The translations under genes were made by a program, and so were the position numbers. DNA of 34,218 nucleotides from Acinetobacter terrae (lineage in GTDB: Bacteria; Pseudomonadota; Gammaproteobacteria; Pseudomonadales; Moraxellaceae), in NCBI RefSeq assembly GCF_013004375.1, contig NZ_JABERI010000017.1, positions 1 through 34,218 of the forward strand, read 5' to 3'. The notes under the pieces were generated by a model. The model saw only the letters and a list, made by a program, of their open reading frames with translations, was not told the origin of the DNA and searched no databases. This document shows positions 8,824 to 16,067 of the stretch, piece by piece. The number at the start of each line of letters is the position of its first letter. The stretch's first letter is position 1.

Positions 8824-8875
8824 TCATGTTGACACAGATGTTTAAATCATCTGGCAACAGGTCAAGGTTTTTTTA
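8817..8875 (+). terminator. Riboswitch expression-platform terminator
   Basis: ACCTTGA (8817-8823) pairs with TCAAGGT (8862-8868), with further pairing inside: GTTG with CAAC and CAGATG (8835-8840) with CATCTG (8848-8853). The outer stem leads directly into a run of T. Its 5' arm is the same CCTTG that closes aptamer P1, so the two structures exclude each other: bound ligand should hold P1, break the terminator and allow transcription of the downstream gene. Confidence 0.85.
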
Positions 8876-8905
8876 TGACCAGTTGTCGGGTGTGGAGATT
8901 TTTTT

Positions 8906-9862
8906 ATGGAATCCATCGGCAACCCTGGGTTGTATCTGGCATTTTTTGCGATGGTGGCAGTGATGCTCATCGTCGACTTTATTGGCTTCAAAAATAAAGA
9001 AGACCAGCCCGTTAAAATTAGGTCAGCAGCCTATTGGAGCATTGCCTGGGTCAGTGTGTCCATCCTGTTCGCTGGCGCTTTATGGCTGTATTTGCAGCAA
9101 ACGGCGGGTGTTGCTTTAGCCAATCAAAAAACCATGGAATACTTTGCGGGTTATCTGTTAGAGAAATCACTCGCGATTGATAACGTGTTTGTCTGGTTGA
9201 TGATTTTTGCTGCCTTTGCCATTCCTCCAGCCTTGCAACGTAAAATTTTGCTCTATGGGGTACTGGGCGCCATTGTGTTGCGCACCCTGTTTATTTTTAT
9301 CGGTGCATGGTTCGTTCAGGAATTCTCTTGGGTGCTTTATATCTTCGGTGCCTTCCTGGTTTATACCGGCTTTAAGTTTCTTAGAGGCCACGAAGACAAT
9401 CCCAATATTGAAGATATGGCTATCTTGAAGTGGTTACGCAAACATATGCGTATTACCCCTCAGCTAGATGGGCATAACTTCTTTGTGCGTCAAAACGGTG
9501 TGTTATGGGCCACGCCATTATTTCTGGTACTGATTTTGGTTGAAGGCTCAGATGTCATTTTCGCAGTCGATTCCATTCCGGCTATTTTTGCGGTCACCAG
9601 TGATCCCTTTATTGTCTTGACCGCCAACCTCATGGCGATCTTGGGTTTGCGTGCCATGTTCTTCTTACTGGCAGGCGCTGCGTCTAAAATGCACTACTTA
9701 CCCTATGGCCTCGGGATTATCTTGCTGTTTATTGGTTTTAAAATGTTGATGCTCGACGTGTTCCATATGCCCATCTGGATATCACTCAGCTTTATTGTGA
9801 TTGTACTGGCGATTACCGCTTGGTTATCAATTCGCTATAACAAGCAGCAAGAGCAACTGTAA
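8906..9862 (+). CDS. alx: Alx/TerC-family membrane protein, manganese homeostasis
   Basis: This 318-residue integral membrane protein has the length and pattern of E. coli Alx (TerC family). It has about nine hydrophobic segments, the conserved acidic membrane motif EKSLAIDNVFVW near 87-98, the repeat of that motif LILVEGSDVIFAVDSIPAI near 208-226, and a cytoplasmic loop KFLRGHEDNPNIEDMAILKWLRKHM between. The repeated acidic residues in membrane segments are thought to bind or move divalent metal. The upstream yybP-ykoY riboswitch ties it to Mn2+: Alx proteins are associated with exporting manganese. GGAG precedes the ATG at 8906. It is a single-gene unit ending at 9883-9913. Confidence 0.93.
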   Translation: MESIGNPGLYLAFFAMVAVMLIVDFIGFKNKEDQPVKIRSAAYWSIAWVSVSILFAGALWLYLQQTAGVALANQKTMEYFAGYLLEKSLAIDNVFVWLMIFAAFAIPPALQRKILLYGVLGAIVLRTLFIFIGAWFVQEFSWVLYIFGAFLVYTGFKFLRGHEDNPNIEDMAILKWLRKHMRITPQLDGHNFFVRQNGVLWATPLFLVLILVEGSDVIFAVDSIPAIFAVTSDPFIVLTANLMAILGLRAMFFLLAGAASKMHYLPYGLGIILLFIGFKMLMLDVFHMPIWISLSFIVIVLAITAWLSIRYNKQQEQL

Positions 9863-9882
9863 TCTTTAAATAAAATGATCCA

Positions 9883-9913
9883 GCCTTCCATCGCATAGAT
9901 GGAAGGCTTTTTT
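9883..9913 (+). terminator. Intrinsic terminator of the alx gene
   Basis: The arms GCCTTCCATC and GATGGAAGGC form a perfect 10-bp stem with a 5-base loop, then six T. It lies 20 bases after the stop codon. Confidence 0.95.
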
Positions 9914-10068
9914 ATGCCCGATATTGCAATTTACGGCTGCTTTTTCAAAGCCTAAACATCAGGCTTGATCCATAGAACAGGGGAGGACTTAAAACTGATG
10001 CGAGAGGGTTTAAGCAAAATATTTCAGGTACAATCAATTGAAAAAATGAGAAATTAAAAGGTTATTGC

Positions 10069-11385
10069 ATGTCTCCTATTCAGGCTCAACGCGCCGTTCG
10101 TGGTCGCTTTCTTGATATTCAACACACCGTTTCCCAAGCCTCCGATATTGCTCAAGCCATTCGTTATATTGAAGATGGTTTGCTCATCACTCACGCTGGA
10201 AAAATCACCTGGTTTGGGATATGGCAAGAGGGGCAAAATTTGCTGAATCAAGATATGCCGCTGGAACATTATCCTGAGCAACTGATTGTGCCGGGATTCA
10301 TCGATACCCATATCCATTTCCCACAAACCGAGATGGTCGGTGCCTATGGTGAACAACTGCTAGAATGGCTCGACACCTATACCTTTCCTACAGAATTGCA
10401 ATTTAAAGACAAAGCCTATGCCGACAAAATTGCGCAATTTTTTGTTCAGGAATTATTGAAAAATGGTACCACCACAGCCTTAGTTTTTTGTAGCGTACAT
10501 GCTGAATCAGTCAATGCCTTATTTGAAGCGGCTGAACAGCATCAAATGCGTTTAATTGCCGGCAAAGTGATGATGGACCGTCATGCCCCTGATGACCTGT
10601 GTGATACAGCAGAAAGCTCTTATAATGACTCTAAAGCACTGATTGAAAAATGGCATGGCAAAGGTCGTAACCTGTATGCGATTACTCCGCGTTTCGCCCC
10701 CACATCTACACCAGAACAACTTGCAAAAGCAGGACAGTTAAAAGCTGAATATCCTGAAGTGTATGTACACACCCATTTAAGTGAAAATAAAAACGAAATA
10801 GCGTGGGTGAAAGATTTATTTCCAGAACAAAAAGGCTATTTGGATGTTTATCATCATTATGGCTTAACCGGGCAGCGTTCGGTATTTGCCCATTGCGTGC
10901 ATTTGGAAGATGCCGAATGGGACTGTATGCATCAGACCAACTCAGCGATTGCCTTTTGCCCAACTTCAAATCTGTTCTTGGGCAGTGGTTTATTTCCTTT
11001 GAAAAAAACCTGGGAAAAGCAGGTTAAAGTTGGCTTGGGTACAGACATTGGTGCCGGTACTTCATTTAACCAGCTGCAAACCTTAAATGAAGCCTATAAA
11101 GTACAACAACTTCAGGGTGATAAACTCTCTGCATTTGAATCCTTGTATCACGCCACATTGGGCGGAGCCAAAGCCTTAGATCTGGACGATAAACTGGGTA
11201 ACTTTAACCTGGGTAAAGAAGCCGATTTTATTGTGCTCGATTTAAAAGCCACTGCACTACAGGCACTGCGCCAAGAACGCGCCAAAGGCATTGAAGATGC
11301 ATTATTTGCACTGATGACCATGGGCGATGACCGTAATATTCAGGCGACTTATATTTATGGAGAACCAGTATATGTCAAAGAATAA
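10069..11385 (+). CDS. guaD: Guanine deaminase
   Basis: GuaD hydrolyses guanine to xanthine and ammonia in purine catabolism or salvage. The 438-residue protein is an amidohydrolase-superfamily enzyme of normal length. The metal-binding HxH is H81/H83 in VPGFIDTHIHFPQTE, further zinc ligands sit in THLSENKNEI (about 235) and AHCVHLEDAEW (about 270), and the catalytic aspartate is in GLGTDIGAG (about 325). The LLEWLDTYTFPTE segment is typical of guanine deaminases rather than of other amidohydrolases. AAGG precedes the ATG at a good distance. A possible -10 element TACAAT lies at about 10028-10033. The last 14 bases overlap the next small ORF. With hpt and purEK it makes three purine-related loci in the window. 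Confidence 0.95.
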   Translation: MSPIQAQRAVRGRFLDIQHTVSQASDIAQAIRYIEDGLLITHAGKITWFGIWQEGQNLLNQDMPLEHYPEQLIVPGFIDTHIHFPQTEMVGAYGEQLLEWLDTYTFPTELQFKDKAYADKIAQFFVQELLKNGTTTALVFCSVHAESVNALFEAAEQHQMRLIAGKVMMDRHAPDDLCDTAESSYNDSKALIEKWHGKGRNLYAITPRFAPTSTPEQLAKAGQLKAEYPEVYVHTHLSENKNEIAWVKDLFPEQKGYLDVYHHYGLTGQRSVFAHCVHLEDAEWDCMHQTNSAIAFCPTSNLFLGSGLFPLKKTWEKQVKVGLGTDIGAGTSFNQLQTLNEAYKVQQLQGDKLSAFESLYHATLGGAKALDLDDKLGNFNLGKEADFIVLDLKATALQALRQERAKGIEDALFALMTMGDDRNIQATYIYGEPVYVKE

Positions 11386-11485
11386 GACAACAAAAAGATC
11401 CTATAAAAAGATATTTTTGTTTGTTGCAATAGGTGTGGCTTGTACTGTGTTGCTTAAGCGTGATACCCCACAAACCAAGGCCTGA
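11372..11485 (+). CDS. Possible 37-residue single-pass membrane protein overlapping guaD
   Basis: An ATG inside the end of guaD opens a 38-codon frame. Its product starts with a basic stretch (MSKNKTTKRSYKK), has one hydrophobic segment (IFLFVAIGVACTVLL, about 14-28) and a short charged tail. GGAG at 11359-11362 lies about nine bases upstream, and the 14-base overlap with guaD would allow translational coupling. Its stop is followed by the hairpin at 11553-11577. The features suit a small positive-inside membrane protein, but with so short a frame chance cannot be excluded. I do not recognise a family. Confidence 0.5.
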   Translation: MSKNKTTKRSYKKIFLFVAIGVACTVLLKRDTPQTKA

Positions 11486-11552
11486 TTACATTTTCAGCCG
11501 CAAAAAAGATGCATCTCTTGAGCAGATGTATTAAAATTAAAACATCTTTTGA

Positions 11553-11577
11553 GGTGTTGCTGGTCAACACCTTTTTT
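11553..11577 (+). terminator. Terminator after guaD and the small ORF
   Basis: The arms GGTGTTG (11553-11559) and CAACACC (11565-11571) are followed by six T. A weaker pair, AAAAGATG near 11503 with CATCTTTT near 11543, lies just upstream. The terminator ends 30 bases before the hpt start, so hpt needs either readthrough or a promoter overlapping this site. Confidence 0.82.
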
Positions 11578-11607
11578 ATTTTTTGATTTGCTTTTAGGTA
11601 TCTACCC

Positions 11608-12135
11608 ATGACCGTTCATATGAGCGTAATGATCTCAGCTGAAGAAATTCACGCGAAAGTCAAAGAGCTTGGTGCAAAAATTGATGCTCACTATGCCAAT
11701 AGTGACAAAGAACTTGTGCTGATTGGTTTACTGCGTGGTTCAGTCATTTTTATGGCTGATTTATGTCGTGCGATAACCAAACCGCATGAACTCGACTTTA
11801 TGACGGTATCAAGTTACGGTGGCGGTACAGTTTCAACACGTGATGTCAAAATCTTAAAAGACCTAGACGGCGAAATTCGCGGTAAAGATGTTCTTATTAT
11901 CGAAGATATTATTGACTCAGGGAATACCCTCAGCAAGGTTCTAGAAATTTTAACGACGCGTAATCCTAACTCTATTGAACTGTGTACTTTAATCAGCAAA
12001 CCTTCACGCCGTGAAATTGAACTTGAAGTGAAGTTTTTAGGCTTTGAAGTGGAAGACAAGTTTATTGTCGGTTATGGCTTGGACTTCGACCAAAAATATC
12101 GCCACATTCCATTTATTGGCGAAATTGGTCTATAA
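11608..12135 (+). CDS. hpt: Hypoxanthine phosphoribosyltransferase
   Basis: Hpt salvages hypoxanthine (and often guanine) by joining it to PRPP to make IMP or GMP. The 175-residue protein has the type I PRTase fold. The PRPP-binding loop VLIIEDIIDSGNTLS is at about 95-109 with the paired acidic E99/D100, the LLRGSVIFMADL loop is near 41-52, the flexible-loop SYGGGTVSTRDV is near 69-80, and the base-binding C-terminal segment FIVGYGLDFDQKYRHIPFIG is near the end. AGGT lies about eight bases before the ATG at 11608; an internal ATG at codon 5 is possible. It lies between two terminators and is probably its own unit. Confidence 0.95.
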   Translation: MTVHMSVMISAEEIHAKVKELGAKIDAHYANSDKELVLIGLLRGSVIFMADLCRAITKPHELDFMTVSSYGGGTVSTRDVKILKDLDGEIRGKDVLIIEDIIDSGNTLSKVLEILTTRNPNSIELCTLISKPSRREIELEVKFLGFEVEDKFIVGYGLDFDQKYRHIPFIGEIGL

Positions 12136-12152
12136 GACCCATAAGATACTTA

Positions 12153-12176
12153 AAGTGGCCGAAGGCCACTTTTTTT
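12153..12176 (+). terminator. Intrinsic terminator of hpt
   Basis: AAGTGGCC and GGCCACTT form an 8-bp stem with loop GAA, followed by a run of T, 17 bases past the stop. Confidence 0.93.
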
Positions 12177-12312
12177 ATCATTCACATTTCAACAAGAACA
12201 AAAACACAACAGTTTTTAGCAGGACTCAACTGTTTCATTTTCTATAAATGATTAATTATAAAAATGAAAGCGTAATGAAAGTATATAAACAAACGATAAA
12301 TGGAGAAGATAT

Positions 12313-12570
12313 ATGTGGTCACTTATAGTTGCGATCGTGGTCGGTTTTATTGCGGGTTTAATTGCACGCGCTATTCATCCTGGAAATGATAAATCAGGAT
12401 TTATTGTTACGACTTTGTTGGGTATCGCAGGTTCTTTATTGGCAACTTACGGTGGACGTTTACTCGGCCTCTACGGTGAAAACTCTGCCGCAGGCTTTAT
12501 TGCTTCGGTGATCGGCGCCATCATTATCCTATTCCTTTATAACCTGATTGCAAAAAAATCAGGCGTTTAA
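12313..12570 (+). CDS. GlsB/YeaQ/YmgE-family stress-response membrane protein
   Basis: The 85-residue product is almost entirely hydrophobic with three membrane segments. It carries the family pattern: an N-terminal IVAIVVGFIAGLIARAIHPGNDKSGFIVTTLLGIAGSLLA with the GxIAGxIAR and PG motifs, then GLYGENSAAGFIASVIGAIIILFLYN. This family, once called transglycosylase-associated proteins, is tied to general envelope stress; the biochemical role is not known. A good GGAGAAG ribosome site precedes the ATG. It is monocistronic, with an AT-rich promoter region of about 130 bases upstream. Confidence 0.93.
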   Translation: MWSLIVAIVVGFIAGLIARAIHPGNDKSGFIVTTLLGIAGSLLATYGGRLLGLYGENSAAGFIASVIGAIIILFLYNLIAKKSGV

Positions 12571-12600
12571 ATCATTCTTCCAATGCTCAGTTACTCTAAT

Positions 12601-12627
12601 AAAAAAGCACCTGTTAAGGTGCTTTTT
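12601..12627. terminator. Bidirectional terminator between the GlsB-like gene and dsbC
   Basis: AAAAAAGCACC and GGTGCTTTTTT pair around the loop TGTTAA. With A on one side and T on the other it should act on both convergent genes. Confidence 0.93.
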
Positions 12628-12657
12628 TATGGTTTGATTCATCAGGAAATAAACCTG

Positions 12658-13359
12658 TTATAGACCCAGCTCTTTCCACATTTTTTCTATTTCTTGAGCA
12701 GGGTGGGAACCCATCACCTTAAAACCATTGGAGAAAATAATGGCAGGTGTTCCATTTAAACCCAATGATTTTCCTAAACTCAAATTACGATCAATCGGAT
12801 TGGCACAGGTCTTTTTAGAACTTGGCTGAATCCCTTTACCGATCAAATTTGACCAAGCCAAGGCAGGAGCTTTTTCACAGAAAACTTGCTTTGAAACAGC
12901 AATTGACTGGTTTTTGATTGGATAAATAAAAGTATAAATCGTGACATCATTCAACTTGCTTAATTCAGTCTCAAGTTGTTTGCAATACGGGCAATTTGGG
13001 TCAGAAAAAATTGCGATCTGGCGTTTCCCATTACCTCGCACACTTTTCACTGCATCCTGTAAAGGCAATTTTTTCCAATCAATGCTGTTTTGTTTAAGTA
13101 CTAAATCTTTGGTCAAATTTTTCTGATCACTTAAACGGTACATTGAACCAACCAGAATATGTTGCGCATCTTCACCTAAATACACTACTTGACCATCCAT
13201 TGAACCGCTATAAATACCTTTCATATCGGTGGCTTGAATATTTTCAATGCTCAATTTTGGATGTTGTTTGGTGAGGTTGTTTTTGACCGTATCAACATTC
13301 GCCAAACTTAAGCTTGAAATAAAACTGACCAAGGCGAATGCCAATGTTTTTTTAATCAT
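12658..13359 (-). CDS. dsbC: Periplasmic thiol:disulfide interchange protein DsbC
   Basis: DsbC shuffles wrong disulfides in periplasmic proteins and is kept reduced by DsbD. The 233-residue precursor has a signal peptide (MIKKTLAFALVSFISSLSLA, likely cut after A20), an N-terminal dimerisation domain (about 21-80), a linker helix and a thioredoxin-fold domain with the active site C123-PY-C126 in FSDPNCPYCKQLE. The cis-proline loop is in GLNGTPAIIFSNG near 205. A second cysteine pair (KQVFCEK and KKTCANP) matches the structural disulfide of E. coli DsbC. It ends at the bidirectional terminator. Four invariant cysteines in each AdeT-type protein of this window are possible clients, but that is only inference. 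Confidence 0.94.
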   Translation of the reverse strand: MIKKTLAFALVSFISSLSLANVDTVKNNLTKQHPKLSIENIQATDMKGIYSGSMDGQVVYLGEDAQHILVGSMYRLSDQKNLTKDLVLKQNSIDWKKLPLQDAVKSVRGNGKRQIAIFSDPNCPYCKQLETELSKLNDVTIYTFIYPIKNQSIAVSKQVFCEKAPALAWSNLIGKGIQPSSKKTCANPIDRNLSLGKSLGLNGTPAIIFSNGFKVMGSHPAQEIEKMWKELGL

Positions 13360-13470
13360 GTTTTTTTGCTCATAGATTCCAATTGTTCAACGCGATTCTA
13401 CTTAAAATTTAACGACAGATTCAGTTAATTTTAGCAGTCCTTACTGAAAGCCCACATATTTCATCATCAA

Positions 13471-13486
13471 GGTTTCACGTGGAACA
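13471..13486. other. parS-like ParB-binding site
   Basis: GGTTTCACGTGGAACA in the gap between dsbC and the CDF gene is a near-perfect inverted repeat around CACGTG. It closely matches the bacterial parS consensus TGTTtCACGTGaAACA, differing only at the first base and one arm base. It is about 7.2 kb from oriC, within the usual parS zone. ParB bound here would help segregate newly copied origins. Confidence 0.82.
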
Positions 13487-13496
13487 TTGACAGAAT

Positions 13497-14414
13497 TTAT
13501 AGCGGATTTATTTCTATCGAAACATGCACAATTTCGTCATGAATAGACAGTGCTTTACGAACCTGGTCTGCGTTCAAACTGGAATCCGTTGCCAAAGCTA
13601 AAATACAGGAAAATTTTCCTTTACCGACTTTCCAGACATGCAGGTCGGTAATTTCTACCACAGAAAATTCAGCAATCACTTCCCGGATTTCTTCCACTAC
13701 CGGATGATCCATTTCCGCATCGAGCAAGGTTTTCCCTGTCTCTTTAATCAGGCCAATGGCCCATTTTGCCACCAAAATCGAACCTGCAATCCCGAGTACC
13801 GCATCGAGAAAACCCCAATCTAAATACTTCGCAGCAAACAGCGCAATAATCGCAAACACTGAGGTCACCGCATCTGCAACTACATGCATAAATGCAGCTT
13901 TCTGGTTTAAGTCATGATGTACATGAGCGTGCTCATTTTCATGTTCGTGGTGATGGTGATGGTGATCATCATGCAGTAACCAAGCGCAGATTAAATTAAT
14001 CACCAAACCCAGAATTGCAATGGGAATGGCCTGGTTATAATGAATATCAATCGGGTTGAGAAGTCGTTCTATCGACTGGAATGCCATAAATATCGCCACC
14101 ACCATCAATAAGATCGCGCTGCTATATCCGGCTAAAATTTCAATTTTCCAGGTGCCAAAACTAAATCGAGAATCATGTGCATAATGACGTGCGGAACGAT
14201 AGGCAAAATAAGCCAGTCCCAAGGCCAACATATGTGAACTCATATGCCAACCATCGGCAAGCAACGCCATAGAGTTGTAAATCCAGCCTCCAATCACTTC
14301 TAATAGCATCATCACTGCCGTTAGAATAGTCGCCAATAGAATACGTTTTTGGGCGAGGGGATTACCTTCATCAAACTGATGAGCGTGTGTTCTGGTCAAT
14401 GGGGCTTTTTGCAT
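13497..14414 (-). CDS. dmeF: CDF-family Co2+/Ni2+ (or Zn2+) efflux transporter, DmeF-like
   Basis: This 305-residue cation diffusion facilitator exports divalent metal in exchange for protons. It has six membrane segments; MALLADGWHMSSHMLALGL carries the HxxxD-type metal site of segment II (here D-x-x-H), and HVVADAVTSVFAIIAL supplies that of segment V. Between segments IV and V is a histidine-rich cytoplasmic loop (HDDHHHHHHEHENEHAHVHH). A C-terminal ferredoxin-like metal-sensing domain follows (about 215-305, EITDLHVWKVGKGKFSC). The SFGTWKIEILAGYSSAI stretch and the N-terminal THAHQFDEGN fit the DmeF subgroup. It is transcribed divergently from an RcnR-like regulator with a shared operator, which supports Co/Ni as substrate; zinc cannot be excluded. 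Confidence 0.88.
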   Translation of the reverse strand: MQKAPLTRTHAHQFDEGNPLAQKRILLATILTAVMMLLEVIGGWIYNSMALLADGWHMSSHMLALGLAYFAYRSARHYAHDSRFSFGTWKIEILAGYSSAILLMVVAIFMAFQSIERLLNPIDIHYNQAIPIAILGLVINLICAWLLHDDHHHHHHEHENEHAHVHHDLNQKAAFMHVVADAVTSVFAIIALFAAKYLDWGFLDAVLGIAGSILVAKWAIGLIKETGKTLLDAEMDHPVVEEIREVIAEFSVVEITDLHVWKVGKGKFSCILALATDSSLNADQVRKALSIHDEIVHVSIEINPL

Positions 14415-14430
14415 AATTTTAGCGCTTAAA

Positions 14431-14449
14431 TATACTCCCCCATAGTATA
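14431..14449. promoter_or_regulatory. RcnR/CsoR-type operator between dmeF and its regulator
   Basis: TATACTCCCCCATAGTATA fills the 52-base divergent gap. It is an inverted repeat TATACT...AGTATA around a C/G tract, the same design as the E. coli RcnR site (TACT-G6-AGTA). Both start codons lie within about 40 bases, so one bound repressor tetramer could block both promoters. The G/C tract is expected to give the A-form bend recognised by this family. Confidence 0.82.
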
Positions 14450-14469
14450 TTTATTTTTGGAGAATTGTG

Positions 14470-14736
14470 TTGGGTCATTTACATCAAGATAAGAAAATTC
14501 ATAATCGAGTCAAACGCTTACAAGGACAAATTAACGCCGTAGAGCAGGCCTTAAACAGCCCTGAGCATTCATGTATTACGGTATTACAGCAAGTTGCTGC
14601 CATTAAAGGTGCCGTGAATGGTCTAATGAGTGAATTGATCGAATCACATTTACGTCATCACGTGATTGGTGAACAAACTGAAATTAATGAACAGGAACTT
14701 GCTGAATTTTTAAAATTATTAAAGCGTTATAGTTAA
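14470..14736 (+). CDS. rcnR: RcnR/FrmR-family metal-responsive repressor
   Basis: This all-helical repressor of the CsoR/RcnR family has 88 residues and no helix-turn-helix; tetramers bind G-tract operators and let go when metal binds. I start at the TTG at 14470, seven bases after GGAG. It gives MGHLHQDKKIHNRVKRLQGQ and places the presumed metal ligands at H3, C35, H60 and H64, exactly the RcnR positions for Ni/Co. A GTG one codon earlier sits only four bases from the ribosome site. The HRVKRLxGQ-type first helix and the C35 in EHSCITVLQQVAA are typical. It is divergent from the DmeF-like exporter it presumably controls. Confidence 0.88.
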   Translation: MGHLHQDKKIHNRVKRLQGQINAVEQALNSPEHSCITVLQQVAAIKGAVNGLMSELIESHLRHHVIGEQTEINEQELAEFLKLLKRYS

Positions 14737-14853
14737 ATGGTTTACATCTTATAAATTGACGCCCTAGGCGGATAAGAATTAATCTATAGCTCTTCTTTCC
14801 TCTCCAAATATTCGCTATTTTCAAACCTATGGCGGGTGTTTCTGTGACTCTAC

Positions 14854-16026
14854 ATGACGACTCAACAATCATGGCGACCATTTTTAATGGTCAGCCTGGC
14901 ACTTTGTATTGGAACCATTGGAACCGCACTCGCGAGCCCTTTATATCCGATCTATCAAGAACTGTGGCATCTGCTACCGAGCCATATTACCTATATCTTT
15001 GTGGCTTATATGTTTGGCTGTCTGGCGACCTTGTTATTTTTAGGTCGAACCAGCAACAGTTTTGGATTCCTACGTACCTTACAAATCGGTATCGTGTTTG
15101 TGATATTGGGCTTAGCACTTTCATCCATTGCATCGAATGCGCTTTGGCTGGCTTTAGGTCGCTTTATTATTGGGATTGCATCAGGGCTGATCAGTACCTC
15201 TGCGATGCTTGGATTAATCACCACCATTCCAGATAGTCATAAACAAAATGCACCGCAATTAAGTTCCATCATTACCGTAATGGGTTTTGGCTTGGGACCC
15301 TTTATTGGCGGGCTGATTGCTCAGTTCTCTACCCAACCGTTAATTACGCCTTATTTACCCATTATTGCAGCCGCAATTTTATGCTTTTTTGGTTTATTTC
15401 TGGTTAAAGTCCCACAATTTAAAGCCCAGCCTTTTTCAATTGCACCACGTTTAGAAATACCTGCAGCCCAGCATCAAGCCTTATTTTTTATTGCCGGTTT
15501 AACTGCATTCAGCGCTTTTGGGGCCTTTAGTTTATTTGCATCCTTATCACCATCTTTTGTGAAAGACCTAATTCCCTGGCATGGACCATTGGTCAGTGGT
15601 TCAGCGATTGCCAGTATTTTACTGGTTTCTGCTGTCGTACAATTTTCCGCTAAACATCTTCCTGCAGCAAAAAGCCTGAGTTTAGGGCTGATGACTTTAG
15701 TGGTGAGCTTTGTTTTATTGGGCTTATGTATGAGTATGCAGTGGAGTATTTTGTTCTTTATCAGCGACATTATGGTCGGTGTAGGACATGGGCTGGGCTT
15801 ATTGGGTGCATTCGGTTTAATTCACCAGATGACCACCACGGATAACCGCGCAGCTGTGATGTCGACCTATTTATTTATTGGTTACTTGGGCACGATTGTC
15901 CCGATTATTGCAGTGGGATATTTAGCCGATCATTTTGGCTTAACCATTGGGGTTTTAGGATTCTGTGTAGGCGTTGGTTTACTCTGTCTTGCGCTGATAT
16001 TTTGGCATAAGAAAATTTCATCATAA
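14854..16026 (+). CDS. MFS transporter (drug/metabolite exporter type)
   Basis: This 390-residue protein has twelve hydrophobic segments in two six-segment halves, as expected for the major facilitator superfamily, and acts in the inner membrane. The loop after segment 2 (CLATLLFLGRTSNSFGFLRTL) replaces the usual GxLaDrxGrr signature with a degenerate version. Segment 4 has ALGRFIIGIASGLISTSAM, and segment 5 GFGLGPFIGGLIAQF resembles the antiporter motif C of drug exporters. The start is weakly supported: no clear Shine-Dalgarno precedes 14854. A different frame over 14829-15236 is a shadow. The gene ends at a terminator shared with mnmE. Its substrate is unknown; possible metal-efflux partnership with the adjacent locus is only positional. 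Confidence 0.85.
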   Translation: MTTQQSWRPFLMVSLALCIGTIGTALASPLYPIYQELWHLLPSHITYIFVAYMFGCLATLLFLGRTSNSFGFLRTLQIGIVFVILGLALSSIASNALWLALGRFIIGIASGLISTSAMLGLITTIPDSHKQNAPQLSSIITVMGFGLGPFIGGLIAQFSTQPLITPYLPIIAAAILCFFGLFLVKVPQFKAQPFSIAPRLEIPAAQHQALFFIAGLTAFSAFGAFSLFASLSPSFVKDLIPWHGPLVSGSAIASILLVSAVVQFSAKHLPAAKSLSLGLMTLVVSFVLLGLCMSMQWSILFFISDIMVGVGHGLGLLGAFGLIHQMTTTDNRAAVMSTYLFIGYLGTIVPIIAVGYLADHFGLTIGVLGFCVGVGLLCLALIFWHKKISS

Positions 16027-16054
16027 AAAAACCGCCTTCATAAAGGCGGTTTTT
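16027..16054. terminator. Bidirectional terminator between the MFS gene and mnmE
   Basis: AACCGCCTT and AAGGCGGTT form a 9-bp stem flanked by A and T runs, starting directly after the MFS stop codon and 14 bases from the mnmE stop. Confidence 0.93.
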
Positions 16055-16067
16055 CAAATCGACTGGA

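Noticed and set aside
13930..13980. Short repeat GTGGTGATGGTGATGGTGAT as a regulatory or variable repeat
   Set aside because: It encodes the histidine-rich metal-binding loop of the CDF transporter, a normal family feature.
14829..15236. 135-codon frame overlapping the start of the MFS gene
   Set aside because: Out-of-frame shadow; the 390-residue MFS frame has real membrane segments and family motifs.
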